From Lachnotalea sp. AF33-28 (lineage in GTDB: Bacteria > Bacillota > Clostridia > Lachnospirales > Lachnospiraceae): a stretch of DNA of 64,000 nucleotides. Position numbers and translations under genes: made by a program. This document shows, piece after piece, positions 51,170-59,989 of this stretch (positions are counted from its first letter, which is position 1; the number at the start of each line of letters is the position of its first letter). Below the pieces are notes generated by a model. It was not told the origin of the DNA, did not search any database, and saw only the letters and a list, made by a program, of their open reading frames with translations. Location of the stretch: the NCBI RefSeq assembly GCF_003477885.1, contig NZ_QUEE01000007.1, positions 186,001-250,000 on the forward strand, in the 5' to 3' direction.

Positions 51170-52723
51170 ATGAGTATACTGAATGTCGAGAATTTAAGCC
51201 ACGGTTTCGGTGACCGGGAGATCTTCCACAATGTGTCTTTCCGCATGCTTAAGGGAGAGCATATCGGCCTTGTGGGAGCCAACGGTGAAGGAAAATCAAC
51301 TTTTATGAATATTATAACGGGCTCTCTGATGCCCGATGAGGGTAAGATAGAGTGGGCTAAGAATGTGAAGGTGGGTTATCTGGACCAGCATGCCGTGCTG
51401 GAAAGGGGTATGACTATCCGGGATGTTTTGAAATCCGCGTTTAACGGCCTGTTTGAAATGGAAGAACGGATGAATGCTCTGTGCGCAGATATGGGCGATG
51501 CCCCGGAAGAACATCTGGAAGCGATGATGGAGGAGCTGGGCACCATACAGGATCTGCTGCTGGCCCATGATTTCTATGTGATCGATGCCAAGGTGGAGGA
51601 AATTGGCAGGGCGCTGGGGCTTTATGAGATCGGACTTGACAAGGATGTCACCGACTTGAGCGGGGGACAGAGGACAAAGGTGCTGCTTGGCAAGCTGCTG
51701 CTGGAAAAACCGGATATCCTGCTGCTGGATGAACCCACCAACTATCTGGACGTACAGCATATCGAATGGCTGAAACGCTATCTTCAGGAGTATGAAAACG
51801 CATTTATACTGATTTCTCACGATATCCCCTTCTTAAACAGCGTGATCAATCTGGTCTATCATATGGATAACCGGGAACTGACACGCTATGTAGGTGACTA
51901 TGACAAATTCAGAGAGGTGTTTGAGGTTAAGAAAAACCAGCTGGAAGCGGCCTACCGCCGCCAGCAGCAGGAGATCGACGATCTGCAGGACTTCATCGCC
52001 AGGAACAAGGCCCGTGTATCCACCAGGAACATGGCCATGTCCAGGCAGAAGAAGCTGGACAAAATGGATGTCATAGAGCTCGCGAAGGAAAAACCCAAAC
52101 CGGAATTTCGGTTCCGCGAGGCCAGAGCGGCGGGGCGCTATATTTTTGAGACAAGGGATCTGGTGATCGGATATGAGGAGCCTTTGTCTAAACCCTTGAA
52201 TTTCACAATGGAGCGGGGAGAGAAAATTGTTCTGACCGGCGCCAATGGAATCGGAAAGACCACACTGCTGAAAAGCATTTTGGGCCTGATTCCCGCGCTG
52301 GCGGGCGATGTGGAGCTGGGCGATTATCTGGAGATCGGATATTTTGAACAGGAATCGGCGGAGGGTAATTCTTCCTCCTGCATAGAGGAGATCTGGAAGG
52401 AGTTCCCCGCCTTTACCCAGTATGAGGTGCGTTCGGCCCTTGCCAAATGCGGCTTGACCACCAAACACATCGAAAGCCAGGTGAGGGTGCTTAGCGGCGG
52501 AGAGCAGGCTAAGGTGCGCCTGTGCAAGCTGATCAACAGGGAAACAAACGTGCTGCTGCTGGATGAGCCCACAAACCATCTGGACGTGGACGCCAAGGCG
52601 GAATTAAAGCGGGCGCTTACGGCCTATAAGGGCAGCATCCTGCTGATCTGCCATGAGCCGGATTTCTATCAGGATTTTGCGGGCCGCGTGATGGACTGCT
52701 CGCAGTGGTCGCTGAAAATTTGA
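51170..52723 (+). CDS. ABC-F family ATPase
   Basis: 517 residues, two ABC domains on one chain and no membrane part. Domain 1: Walker A GLVGANGEGKST, signature LSGGQRTKVLLG, Walker B ILLLDEPTNYLD. Then a charged linker (about 245-300). Domain 2: Walker A LTGANGIGKTT, signature LSGGEQAKVRLC, LLLDEPTNHLD. ABC-F proteins act on ribosomes, as translation factors or antibiotic protection; this subgroup is not specified. AAGAGGAG precedes the ATG. Confidence 0.92.
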   Translation: MSILNVENLSHGFGDREIFHNVSFRMLKGEHIGLVGANGEGKSTFMNIITGSLMPDEGKIEWAKNVKVGYLDQHAVLERGMTIRDVLKSAFNGLFEMEERMNALCADMGDAPEEHLEAMMEELGTIQDLLLAHDFYVIDAKVEEIGRALGLYEIGLDKDVTDLSGGQRTKVLLGKLLLEKPDILLLDEPTNYLDVQHIEWLKRYLQEYENAFILISHDIPFLNSVINLVYHMDNRELTRYVGDYDKFREVFEVKKNQLEAAYRRQQQEIDDLQDFIARNKARVSTRNMAMSRQKKLDKMDVIELAKEKPKPEFRFREARAAGRYIFETRDLVIGYEEPLSKPLNFTMERGEKIVLTGANGIGKTTLLKSILGLIPALAGDVELGDYLEIGYFEQESAEGNSSSCIEEIWKEFPAFTQYEVRSALAKCGLTTKHIESQVRVLSGGEQAKVRLCKLINRETNVLLLDEPTNHLDVDAKAELKRALTAYKGSILLICHEPDFYQDFAGRVMDCSQWSLKI

Positions 52724-52745
52724 TATTTGATAAATCGGAGTAAAG

Positions 52746-52805
52746 GAGCTGTTGCTGAAGCGGTGCATGTCAATATGCAACCCGTTTTGGCACAGCTCTG
52801 TTTTT
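52746..52805 (+). terminator. Terminator after the ABC-F gene
   Basis: GAGCTGT and ACAGCTC close a 45-base loop containing TTGC..GCAA, followed by TGTTTTTG. Confidence 0.6.
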
Positions 52806-52860
52806 GTATCTGCTTCCCTGCTGCCTATAGCTAATTATTTTTAAAAATGAAATTATGGTA

Positions 52861-52912
52861 TTGACAAATTGGGGGTTTCAATATAATATAAACGTATGAA
52901 CAACAATTCATA
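52861..52912 (+). promoter_or_regulatory. Promoter and operator of the metal-resistance operon
   Basis: TTGACA (52861-52866) with TATAAT/TAATAT 15-17 bases on. Just downstream TATGAA-CAACAA-TTCATA (52895-52912) is an inverted repeat of the kind bound by ArsR/SmtB/CadC repressors. The regulator is encoded directly after. Confidence 0.75.
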
Positions 52913-52929
52913 TGAAAGGAGATTCACAT

Positions 52930-53292
52930 ATGGAGGATAAGAACAAAGTGGAATGCTGTGAGTTCACCCATGTTCATGAAGACATCGTTAAAAAAGTGAA
53001 TGAAGAGATGCCGGATGAAGAACTTCTCTATGATCTGGCGGAGCTGTTTAAAGTATTTGGCGACTCCACAAGGATTAAGATATTATATGTGCTCTTTGAG
53101 TCGGAGATGTGCGTATGCGATATCGCGCAGCTGCTGAATATGAATCAGTCGGCGATTTCCCATCAGTTAAGGGTCCTTAAGCAGTCCCAGCTGGTGAAAT
53201 ACCGCAGGGAAGGCAAATCCATATTTTATTCGCTGGCCGACGGCCATGTGCGGACGATTCTGGGGCAGGGCATGGAACATATCGCGGAGTAG
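52930..53292 (+). CDS. ArsR/SmtB-family metal-sensing repressor (CadC-like)
   Basis: 120 residues. Winged helix with LFKVFGDSTRIKILYVLFES, MCVCDIAQLLNMNQSAISHQLRVLKQ; the CVC in helix alpha-3 is a metal-binding position in CadC/ArsR proteins. The N-terminus (VECCEFTHVHED) adds Cys and His that may bind Cd, Pb or Zn as in CadC. The ATG at 52930 after GAAAGGAG is chosen over the ATG at 52912. It should release the operator at 52895-52912 when metal binds. Confidence 0.9.
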   Translation: MEDKNKVECCEFTHVHEDIVKKVNEEMPDEELLYDLAELFKVFGDSTRIKILYVLFESEMCVCDIAQLLNMNQSAISHQLRVLKQSQLVKYRREGKSIFYSLADGHVRTILGQGMEHIAE

Positions 53293-53381
53293 CCCGGATA
53301 TGCGGTGCAGGATAAACAAAAACAGCATAGATAAATAAAAACCGATAGTATAACAGAATAATTTAATTGGAGGATATGACA

Positions 53382-53600
53382 ATGAAAAAGAGATTTAAAA
53401 TGCAGGATCTGGATTGCGCAAACTGCGCTGCGAAAATGGAAGAAGCTATTAAAAAGATCGACGGCGTGAAGGACGCCAATGTGAGCTTTATGACACAGAA
53501 ATTGACAGTGGAGGCGGATGAGGACAGATTTGACGATGTGATGGCACAGATTATAAAGGTTTGTAAAAAAGTGGAACCTGACTGCACAATTTTAGTGTAA
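53382..53600 (+). CDS. HMA heavy-metal-binding protein
   Basis: 72 residues: a stand-alone heavy-metal-associated domain (beta-alpha-beta-beta-alpha-beta) with the metal site DLDCANCAAK near residue 8. GGAGG precedes the ATG. It lies between the repressor and the P-type ATPase gene. The ATPase itself lacks this domain, so this protein may deliver metal to it in trans. Confidence 0.88.
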   Translation: MKKRFKMQDLDCANCAAKMEEAIKKIDGVKDANVSFMTQKLTVEADEDRFDDVMAQIIKVCKKVEPDCTILV

Positions 53601-53621
53601 GTGAGAAAGCGGGCGGTGACC

Positions 53622-55562
53622 ATGACAAAAAAACAGAAAAAGACATTGATCAGAATCAGTATCGGCGCTGTATTCTACATCCTGGCAATCGTATTTCCCA
53701 CAGACAGGCTGGGATTGGGAGATTATGAAAAACTGTTCGGTCTGGGGCTGATGCTGATCCCGTATTTTATCATCGGAGGCGACGTGCTGTATCGGGCGGT
53801 GCGCAATATACTGCACGGTCAGGTGTTCGATGAAAATTTCCTGATGGCGTTAGCTACTGTTGGCGCGTTTTTTACGGGAGAATACCTGGAAGGCGTGGCG
53901 GTTATGCTGTTCTACCAGGTGGGAGAACTGTTCCAGAGCTATGCGGTGGGCCGCTCCAGGCAGTCCATCACTAAGCTTATGGATATCCGGCCGGACTATG
54001 CCAATGTAGAATATGAGGGAGCGCTTGAAAAAGTGGATCCGGAAGACGTGGCCGTGGGTGATGTGATCGTTGTAAAAGCGGGTGAGAAGGTACCGCTTGA
54101 CGGCGTGATCGTGGCCGGCAGTTCCCTGCTGGATAATTCGGCCCTGACCGGGGAATCCGTGCCAAGAGAGGTGGGGGAGGGCAGCGAGGTCATAAGCGGC
54201 TGCATCAATACCAGTGGACTGTTAAGAGTCCGTGTGACGAAGGAATTCGGAGACTCCACCGTTTCAAAGATACTGGATATGGTGGAAAATGCCAGCAGTA
54301 AAAAGGCGAAAGCGGAGAATTTTATCACCAAATTTGCACGCTATTATACGCCTGCAGTCGTGATCGCAGCGCTCATCCTGGCGATTTTTCCGCCGCTCAT
54401 ATTGGGTGGAGGCTGGGCGGACTGGATACACAGAGCCCTTATTTTTCTGGTAATATCCTGTCCCTGTGCGCTGGTGATCTCTATACCGTTAAGCTTTTTC
54501 GGCGGTATCGGCGGAGCCTCCAAGCAGGGTATACTGATAAAGGGCAGCAATTATATGGAAACCCTCTCTGAGGTGACTACGGTGGTGTTTGATAAGACTG
54601 GCACACTGACTAAGGGAAGCTTCCGTGTAACCGCCATTGAGCCGAAAAATATGGACAGCGATGGGCTGCTGGAGCTTGCAGCCATTGCGGAAAGCTATTC
54701 GGACCATCCGATCTCCCTTTCGCTAAAGGAGGCGTACGGTAAAGAGATCGACGCGGCGAGACTATCCGATGTGGAGGAAATCCCGGGCCACGGTGTCAGA
54801 GCTGCTGTGGACGGCCATAAGGTATGCGTCGGCAATGAAAAGCTGATGAAGCGGGAAAATATCTTCTATGATGTATGTGAAAATGCGGGAACCGTGGTTT
54901 ATGTTGCATGTGACGATTTATTTGAAGGCTGCATCGTGATTTCGGATGAAATCAAAGAGGATGCCCGGGAGGCCATGCAGGCATTAAAAGAGGTGGGAAT
55001 CAAAAAGACTGTGATGCTAACCGGCGACCGCAGGAAGGTGGCCGAGGATGTAGCTTTTAGGCTTGGTATTGACCAGGTATACAGTGAACTGCTGCCGGGC
55101 GATAAGGTGAGCCGGGTGGAAGAGCTGCTGGAACAGAAAGGGCCGAAAGAAAAGCTGGCTTTTGTTGGCGACGGTATAAACGATGCGCCGGTGCTCTCCA
55201 GAGCGGATATCGGTATCGCCATGGGTGCGATGGGATCCGACGCGGCCATAGAGGCTGCCGATATCGTGCTGATGGATGACGAACCGTCCAAAATCGCCGA
55301 CGCTGTACAAACCGCGAGAAAGACACTGCGGATCGTCAGACAGAATATCATATTCGCGCTGGCGGTTAAGGCGTTTTTCCTGATACTCGGCGCATTTGGT
55401 GTTGCGAATATGTGGGAGGCCGTATTTGCGGATGTGGGAGTTTCCGTAATTGCTATCTTAAACGCGACCAGAGCGCTGTCCGCAGAAAAGCGCACAAAAC
55501 AGCGCGGCAGCATGTCGGAGCAGGGCCGCAGCGCACAGCAGCTTCAAGGAACAGAGGAATAA
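53622..55562 (+). CDS. P1B-type heavy-metal-translocating ATPase (Cd/Zn/Pb export)
   Basis: 646 residues. Membrane helices; the actuator domain has LTGESVPREVG; the transport helix has SCPCALVIS; the phosphorylation motif is FDKTGTLTKG; the hinge is GDGINDAPVL. CPC plus the C-terminal ADVGVSVIAILNATRAL region fit the Zn/Cd/Pb subgroup (CadA/ZntA). No N-terminal HMA domain. The ATG at 53622 is preferred to the GTG at 53601, which has no ribosome site. It is downstream of the ArsR/CadC-type repressor; exports metal ions at the cost of ATP. Confidence 0.9.
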   Translation: MTKKQKKTLIRISIGAVFYILAIVFPTDRLGLGDYEKLFGLGLMLIPYFIIGGDVLYRAVRNILHGQVFDENFLMALATVGAFFTGEYLEGVAVMLFYQVGELFQSYAVGRSRQSITKLMDIRPDYANVEYEGALEKVDPEDVAVGDVIVVKAGEKVPLDGVIVAGSSLLDNSALTGESVPREVGEGSEVISGCINTSGLLRVRVTKEFGDSTVSKILDMVENASSKKAKAENFITKFARYYTPAVVIAALILAIFPPLILGGGWADWIHRALIFLVISCPCALVISIPLSFFGGIGGASKQGILIKGSNYMETLSEVTTVVFDKTGTLTKGSFRVTAIEPKNMDSDGLLELAAIAESYSDHPISLSLKEAYGKEIDAARLSDVEEIPGHGVRAAVDGHKVCVGNEKLMKRENIFYDVCENAGTVVYVACDDLFEGCIVISDEIKEDAREAMQALKEVGIKKTVMLTGDRRKVAEDVAFRLGIDQVYSELLPGDKVSRVEELLEQKGPKEKLAFVGDGINDAPVLSRADIGIAMGAMGSDAAIEAADIVLMDDEPSKIADAVQTARKTLRIVRQNIIFALAVKAFFLILGAFGVANMWEAVFADVGVSVIAILNATRALSAEKRTKQRGSMSEQGRSAQQLQGTEE

Positions 55563-55805
55563 GATTTTGTTACCTGTGCATTAGTGCAAAAATAAAAATC
55601 TCATTCCATTTTAATTTGTGGAAATCCCCGTACCCATGGTATAAATTACATGGCGGACGGCCGAATAGCCGGCACATCATTGTGAAAAAATAACGTTGAC
55701 AGCAGGTGGATACCGTTGCATAATAAAACCGCTTAGAGAAGAACAATGATGCGTACCGGCATAAGCCGGACACTGCGCGGGGCGCAGAGAAATGAGGGAT
55801 GTATT

Positions 55806-56138
55806 ATGTTGAGAGAGTTTACACAGTGCAAGAGCAACAAAGAACGTCTGGAGCTGATCACCAATGCAGAGAATTATACCGCTTCCGAACTGAATGCGAT
55901 CTGCGAGATCCTTGGCCTTGGCGAGACAGCAGAAAGTGATGACGAAAAACTGACAGCAATTGCGGCGGCTATAGAGGAGAATATCAAAAAGGAAGCGACC
56001 GACGATTTAAAGAGAAGCAACGAGCTGGTAGCTGCAGTTGTGGAAGAGGAGAAGCCGGAGCATGAAGAGGACGAGAACGATTTAGGTTTCCTGACAAGGG
56101 TAGCGGCGATCAATATATCAGGTATCTCAACCAGATAA
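55806..56138 (+). CDS. Small acidic protein of unknown function
   Basis: 110 residues, predominantly helical and acidic (pI low): FTQCKSNKERLELITNAENY, then LGLGETAESDDEKLTAIAAA and a KPEHEEDENDL stretch. No membrane segment or known motif. The ATG at 55806 with GAGGGA upstream is likely. It has a good terminator after it. The 240 bases before it hold no recognisable gene. Confidence 0.6.
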   Translation: MLREFTQCKSNKERLELITNAENYTASELNAICEILGLGETAESDDEKLTAIAAAIEENIKKEATDDLKRSNELVAAVVEEEKPEHEEDENDLGFLTRVAAINISGISTR

Positions 56139-56155
56139 CTGATCATAACAGCGGC

Positions 56156-56203
56156 GCCGGGGTGTTGCTGATGCGTAAAGCACGGCAACACCCCGGCGTT
56201 TTT
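56156..56203 (+). terminator. Terminator between the small protein and ROK genes
   Basis: GCCGGGGTGTTGC and GCAACACCCCGGC make a 13-bp perfect stem followed by GTTTTTT. Confidence 0.88.
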
Positions 56204-56241
56204 TATATTCACCGCTTAAGCGGCCCGCCTCTCTTTTGATT

Positions 56242-57396
56242 TCAGATCACCGATTTAAGCTGAAGCTCATCGATGCCCAGAAAGTTTCTGGTTGAGAGGT
56301 AGATGCCGCCCAGAAGGATCGAGGAATCCTGCAGTCCGGAGGGCAGGATGCGGCAGTACCGCCGCATCCTGTTTTCCAACCGGTTTTCCAGCTGCTTCAT
56401 GATCTCTTTGGAATACACGGTGAAGGCGCTGTTGATCACGATCACATCCGGGTTGAAGACGTTTAAGATATTGTTGATCCCGATGGACATGTATTTGACG
56501 AACTGCTCCAGCAGCAAAACAGCATCGGGGTCAGATTTAGCACAGGCATCCATGAAGGTCTCGGCACTTATATGGGAAAGACCTTTTCTGCGGACGTATT
56601 CCTGAAGCAGGGCACGTTCAGAGGCATACTGTTCAAGGCATCCGTGATTGCCGCAGGGGCATGGCCGCCCATCCGCTTCCACGATGGTATGCCCGAATTC
56701 TCCGGCACAGCCGCTGCAGCCGGTATAGAGCTTCCCATCCACGATCAGCCCCATTCCGACGCCGGAATGCACGCTGATGCCGGCCATATTGGGATAGTTA
56801 TAGCAGAAGGCTTTCTCTCCGATGATGGAGAGATTAGCCTCATTCTCCAGGATCACCGGTATGGAAAAGCGGCTGCTCACCGCGGCAGCCAGATCGAGTC
56901 CGGCGTAATCATAATAGGGGGTGAAGGAGATATGATTGTGATGGACCACCCCATGTATACCGATACTGATTCCCACCACCCCATACGGGCTGGGAGGCAG
57001 TTCCCGCATGGAGGATTCCATGATTGTGAGGAGTCCCTCTGTGAGCTGTTCTCTCTTAAAGTGATTGGGATACTGCCTTAAGCGGCAGTGCTCCCCTTTC
57101 AGATCAGCCGTCAGCGCTGTAATGTGATCCACACCGAGATCGACGGAAAGGATGCAGCCGGCCTCCTGGCAGAAGGAGAGCAGGATGGGCTTGCGGCCGC
57201 GGCTGGTATCGTCGCTTCCGATCTCCGTCACCAGCTGCTCGTCAAGCAGTGTCTGGACAATTGCGGATACGGTGGCCTTGGTCAGGCCGGATTCCTTAGC
57301 GATGGCGGCCCTGGACAGAGGCCCTTTATTGATGATTTCAGCCAGGATCAAATGCCTGTTCATATCGCGGATCAACTCCTTGCTGCCGGTTACCAT
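56242..57396 (-). CDS. ROK-family transcriptional repressor (XylR/NagC type)
   Basis: 384 residues. An N-terminal winged helix (about 15-70) with SRAAIAKESGLTKATVSAIV, then the ROK sugar-kinase fold: SVDLGVDHITALTAD, SGVGMGLIVDGKLYTG, zinc-site CPCGNHGCLEQYA. The start at 57396 (MVTGSKELIRDM) with GGAGGG upstream is favoured over far upstream codons. It is divergent from, and probably controls, the DUF4867-isomerase-kinase genes, binding the dyads at 57449-57469 and 57560-57574 until a sugar is present. Confidence 0.9.
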   Translation of the reverse strand: MVTGSKELIRDMNRHLILAEIINKGPLSRAAIAKESGLTKATVSAIVQTLLDEQLVTEIGSDDTSRGRKPILLSFCQEAGCILSVDLGVDHITALTADLKGEHCRLRQYPNHFKREQLTEGLLTIMESSMRELPPSPYGVVGISIGIHGVVHHNHISFTPYYDYAGLDLAAAVSSRFSIPVILENEANLSIIGEKAFCYNYPNMAGISVHSGVGMGLIVDGKLYTGCSGCAGEFGHTIVEADGRPCPCGNHGCLEQYASERALLQEYVRRKGLSHISAETFMDACAKSDPDAVLLLEQFVKYMSIGINNILNVFNPDVIVINSAFTVYSKEIMKQLENRLENRMRRYCRILPSGLQDSSILLGGIYLSTRNFLGIDELQLKSVI

Positions 57397-57448
57397 GATA
57401 CCCTCCATTCTGCCGGTCTGCCATGTATGCGGCGGCCGGAATCTGATA

Positions 57449-57469
57449 ATTGTTTGGTCACTGAACAAT
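57449..57469. promoter_or_regulatory. Candidate ROK operator 1
   Basis: ATTGTT and AACAAT separated by nine bases, in the ROK gene leader. Confidence 0.45.
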
Positions 57470-57559
57470 ATAAGAATATCATAGCTGTTCTTCCGCATTT
57501 TGTCCAGCGAAACAGAAGGAATGCACTTGACCAACACCGGAACTCGTGATAGGATAAAC

Positions 57560-57574
57560 TTATTAGTTTAATAA
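57560..57574. promoter_or_regulatory. Candidate ROK operator 2
   Basis: TTATTA-GTT-TAATAA, a palindrome with the TTAGTTTA core common to XylR-type operators, between the divergent genes. Confidence 0.55.
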
Positions 57575-57657
57575 CTGAACAAATATTAAAAAGTGCGCGC
57601 ATACGGTGCGCCGTCCGTCAGCCGCCAGCTGGCGTTATGGAAAGGAGTTCAGAGAAG

Positions 57658-58299
57658 ATGGCAGAGAAACTGGTAGTAAAGACGGTGAGAGATACCGCGT
57701 TTTCGCGCTACGGCAAGGTGGTGGAAGGCATTGATGTGAGCGATATCATAGAAGCGATGGGAGAAACCCCGCTGCCGGACAATGTGGCCTATGAGCCCAG
57801 CGTAAAATCCCTGGAGAGCTGCACATCTGCCGGTAAGATTGCCGCCAGCCTCTATGGGGGCATGCCGATACAGATCGGCTACTGCAACGGGAACAATTAT
57901 CTGCTGAACGCGCTGGAATATCACAGGGACAGCGAAGTCAATATCGCTGTGACCGATATCATCCTGCTGCTTGGCTGCGAACAGGATGTGGGGCCGGATT
58001 ACACCTATGATACGGAATCGGTGGAAGCGTTTCTGGTGCCGGCGGGGACCGTGATTGAGGTCTATGGTACCACGCTGCATTATGCGCCATGCAATGTGGC
58101 GGAAAGCGGCTTTAAGGCGGTTGTTATACTGCCCAGAGGGACCAATACGGATCTATCGGAAGAGGAGAAACCGGATTATACACCGGAAGATAAGCTGCTG
58201 TTTGCAAGAAATAAGTGGCTGATTGCCCACCCGGATTCAGGGCTTGAGGCCGACGGCGCTTTTATTGGGCTTAGAGGAGAAAATATTTCCGTCCGCTGA
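57658..58299 (+). CDS. DUF4867 family protein
   Basis: 213 residues, cupin-like: VEAFLVPAGTVIEVYGTTLHYAPC has a His suited to metal binding, and GFKAVVILPRGTN follows. DUF4867 proteins occur beside L-fucose-isomerase-like and pentulose kinase genes in Lachnospiraceae, as here. Probably a sugar isomerase or epimerase of the cupin fold, but activity is unknown. AAAGGAG lies ten bases before the ATG. Followed by the isomerase gene after 66 bases. Confidence 0.8.
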   Translation: MAEKLVVKTVRDTAFSRYGKVVEGIDVSDIIEAMGETPLPDNVAYEPSVKSLESCTSAGKIAASLYGGMPIQIGYCNGNNYLLNALEYHRDSEVNIAVTDIILLLGCEQDVGPDYTYDTESVEAFLVPAGTVIEVYGTTLHYAPCNVAESGFKAVVILPRGTNTDLSEEEKPDYTPEDKLLFARNKWLIAHPDSGLEADGAFIGLRGENISVR

Positions 58300-58365
58300 C
58301 TCGTCATATGTCTGCGGGAGCGGTTAATAACAACAAAATCAAGAGAAAATCTGGGAGGTAATAGG

Positions 58366-59841
58366 ATGAATAACATGCCGGAAGTGAAATTAGGGATCGT
58401 AGCGGTGAGCAGGGACTGTTTCCCCATGACGCTCTCCGAAAACAGGAGAAAAGCGGTTGTTAAGGCCTACCGCGGCCTTGGCGGCGAGATTTACGAATGC
58501 CCCACCGTGGTGGAGAGCGAAGTACATATGCAGAAAGCCCTGCAGGAAGTGAACGAAAACGGCTGCAACGCTCTGGTGGTTTACTTAGGCAATTTTGGAC
58601 CGGAGAGTTCGGAGACGCTGCTGGCGAAGTACTTTAACGGCCCGGTGATGTTTGCGGCGGCTGCTGAGGAAACCGGAGAAGATCTGGTGGGCGGACGCGG
58701 GGATGCGTACTGCGGCATGCTCAATGCGAGCTATAATCTGAAGCTGCGCAATCTGCGCGTCTATATTCCGGAATATCCGGTGGGGGATCCGGAAACGGTT
58801 GCAGAGATGATCGGGGAGTTCATCCCTGTTGCGCGGGCAGTGGTGGGACTGCGCAATCTGAAGGTGATATCTTTCGGCCCCAGGCCCCAGGATTTCCTGG
58901 CCTGCAACGCGCCGATCAAGCAGTTATATAACCTGGGGGTTGAGATAGAAGAAAACTCTGAGCTGGATCTGTTCGAAGCATTTCATAAGCATGACGGGGA
59001 TCCCAGAATTCCCGATGTGGTTAAGAGCATGGAGGCGGAACTGGGCGAAGGCAATAAAAAACCCGGCATTCTCTCCAAACTGGCGCAGTATGAGATCACC
59101 CTGCTGGATTGGGTGGAAGCACACCGGGGCTCCAGGCAGTTTGTGACCATTGCCGGGAAGTGCTGGCCCGCTTTCCAGACTCAGTTCGGTTTTGTGCCCT
59201 GCTATGTAAACAGCCGTCTGACCGCAATGGGCATCCCTGTTTCCTGCGAAGTGGATATCTACGGCGCGGTCAGCGAGTTCATCGGAAGCGCGGTCAGCCA
59301 GGATACGGTTACCCTGCTGGATATTAACAATACCGTGCCTTCAGATATGTACGCGGCTGAGATAAAAGGAAAGTATGATTACTCGAACAAAGATACCTTT
59401 ATGGGATTCCACTGCGGCAATACGGCGGCTGGAAAATTGACCTCCTGTTCTATGAAATATCAGATGATCATGGCCAGAACACTGCCGGAGGAAGTGACCC
59501 AGGGCACGCTGGAGGGCGACATCGTTCCGGGCGACATCACATTTTTCCGTATCCAGAGCACGGCGGACGCAAAGCTGCGCGCGTATATCGCGGAAGGAGA
59601 AGTGCTGCCGGTGGCGACCCGTTCATTCGGAGGCATCGGAGTATTTGCTATCCCGGAGATGGGCAGATTTTACCGCCATGTGCTGGTTGAAAAGAATTTC
59701 CCCCATCACGGCGCGGTAGCGTTCGGCCATTTCGGCAAAGCGCTTTTCGAGGTGTTTAAATATGTGGGCGTGGAACCCTGCGAGATCGGCTATAACCAGC
59801 CTAAAGCGGTGAGGTATCCCACGGAGAATCCTTTCGTATGA
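58366..59841 (+). CDS. L-fucose/L-arabinose isomerase family protein
   Basis: 491 residues. KLGIVAVSRDCFPMTLSENR at the start and RQFVTIAGKCWPAFQTQFGF in the centre fit the fucose isomerase fold, which interconverts an aldose with a ketose using Mn(2+). It is a clear relative, but the catalytic set cannot be fixed from reading alone, so the sugar is not known. GGGAGG precedes the ATG. It is flanked by DUF4867 and a xylulokinase-like gene. The Shine-Dalgarno and spacing are normal. Confidence 0.82.
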   Translation: MNNMPEVKLGIVAVSRDCFPMTLSENRRKAVVKAYRGLGGEIYECPTVVESEVHMQKALQEVNENGCNALVVYLGNFGPESSETLLAKYFNGPVMFAAAAEETGEDLVGGRGDAYCGMLNASYNLKLRNLRVYIPEYPVGDPETVAEMIGEFIPVARAVVGLRNLKVISFGPRPQDFLACNAPIKQLYNLGVEIEENSELDLFEAFHKHDGDPRIPDVVKSMEAELGEGNKKPGILSKLAQYEITLLDWVEAHRGSRQFVTIAGKCWPAFQTQFGFVPCYVNSRLTAMGIPVSCEVDIYGAVSEFIGSAVSQDTVTLLDINNTVPSDMYAAEIKGKYDYSNKDTFMGFHCGNTAAGKLTSCSMKYQMIMARTLPEEVTQGTLEGDIVPGDITFFRIQSTADAKLRAYIAEGEVLPVATRSFGGIGVFAIPEMGRFYRHVLVEKNFPHHGAVAFGHFGKALFEVFKYVGVEPCEIGYNQPKAVRYPTENPFV

Positions 59842-59842
59842 A

Positions 59843-59923
59843 AAAGAATCCCGCTGGCGGGATTCTCTGCCTGCGGCAGGGCGACATAATACCTTCCCGC
59901 CGCAGTGCGATCCTAAGCGGAGC
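59843..59923 (+). repeat. Dispersed palindromic repeat, copy 2
   Basis: AAAGAATCCCGCTGGCGGGATTCT forms a perfect stem, then CTGCCTGCGGCAGG a second, then CCTTCCCGCCGCAGTGCGAT. Reverse complement of the copy at 50092-50179. Starts two bases after the isomerase stop. Confidence 0.8.
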
Positions 59924-59989
59924 GTGTTTGAAAATTCAGTTCCGCAATCTGCACATCAAATACGCTCTGAAGTAACAGGAGGGAACAGG

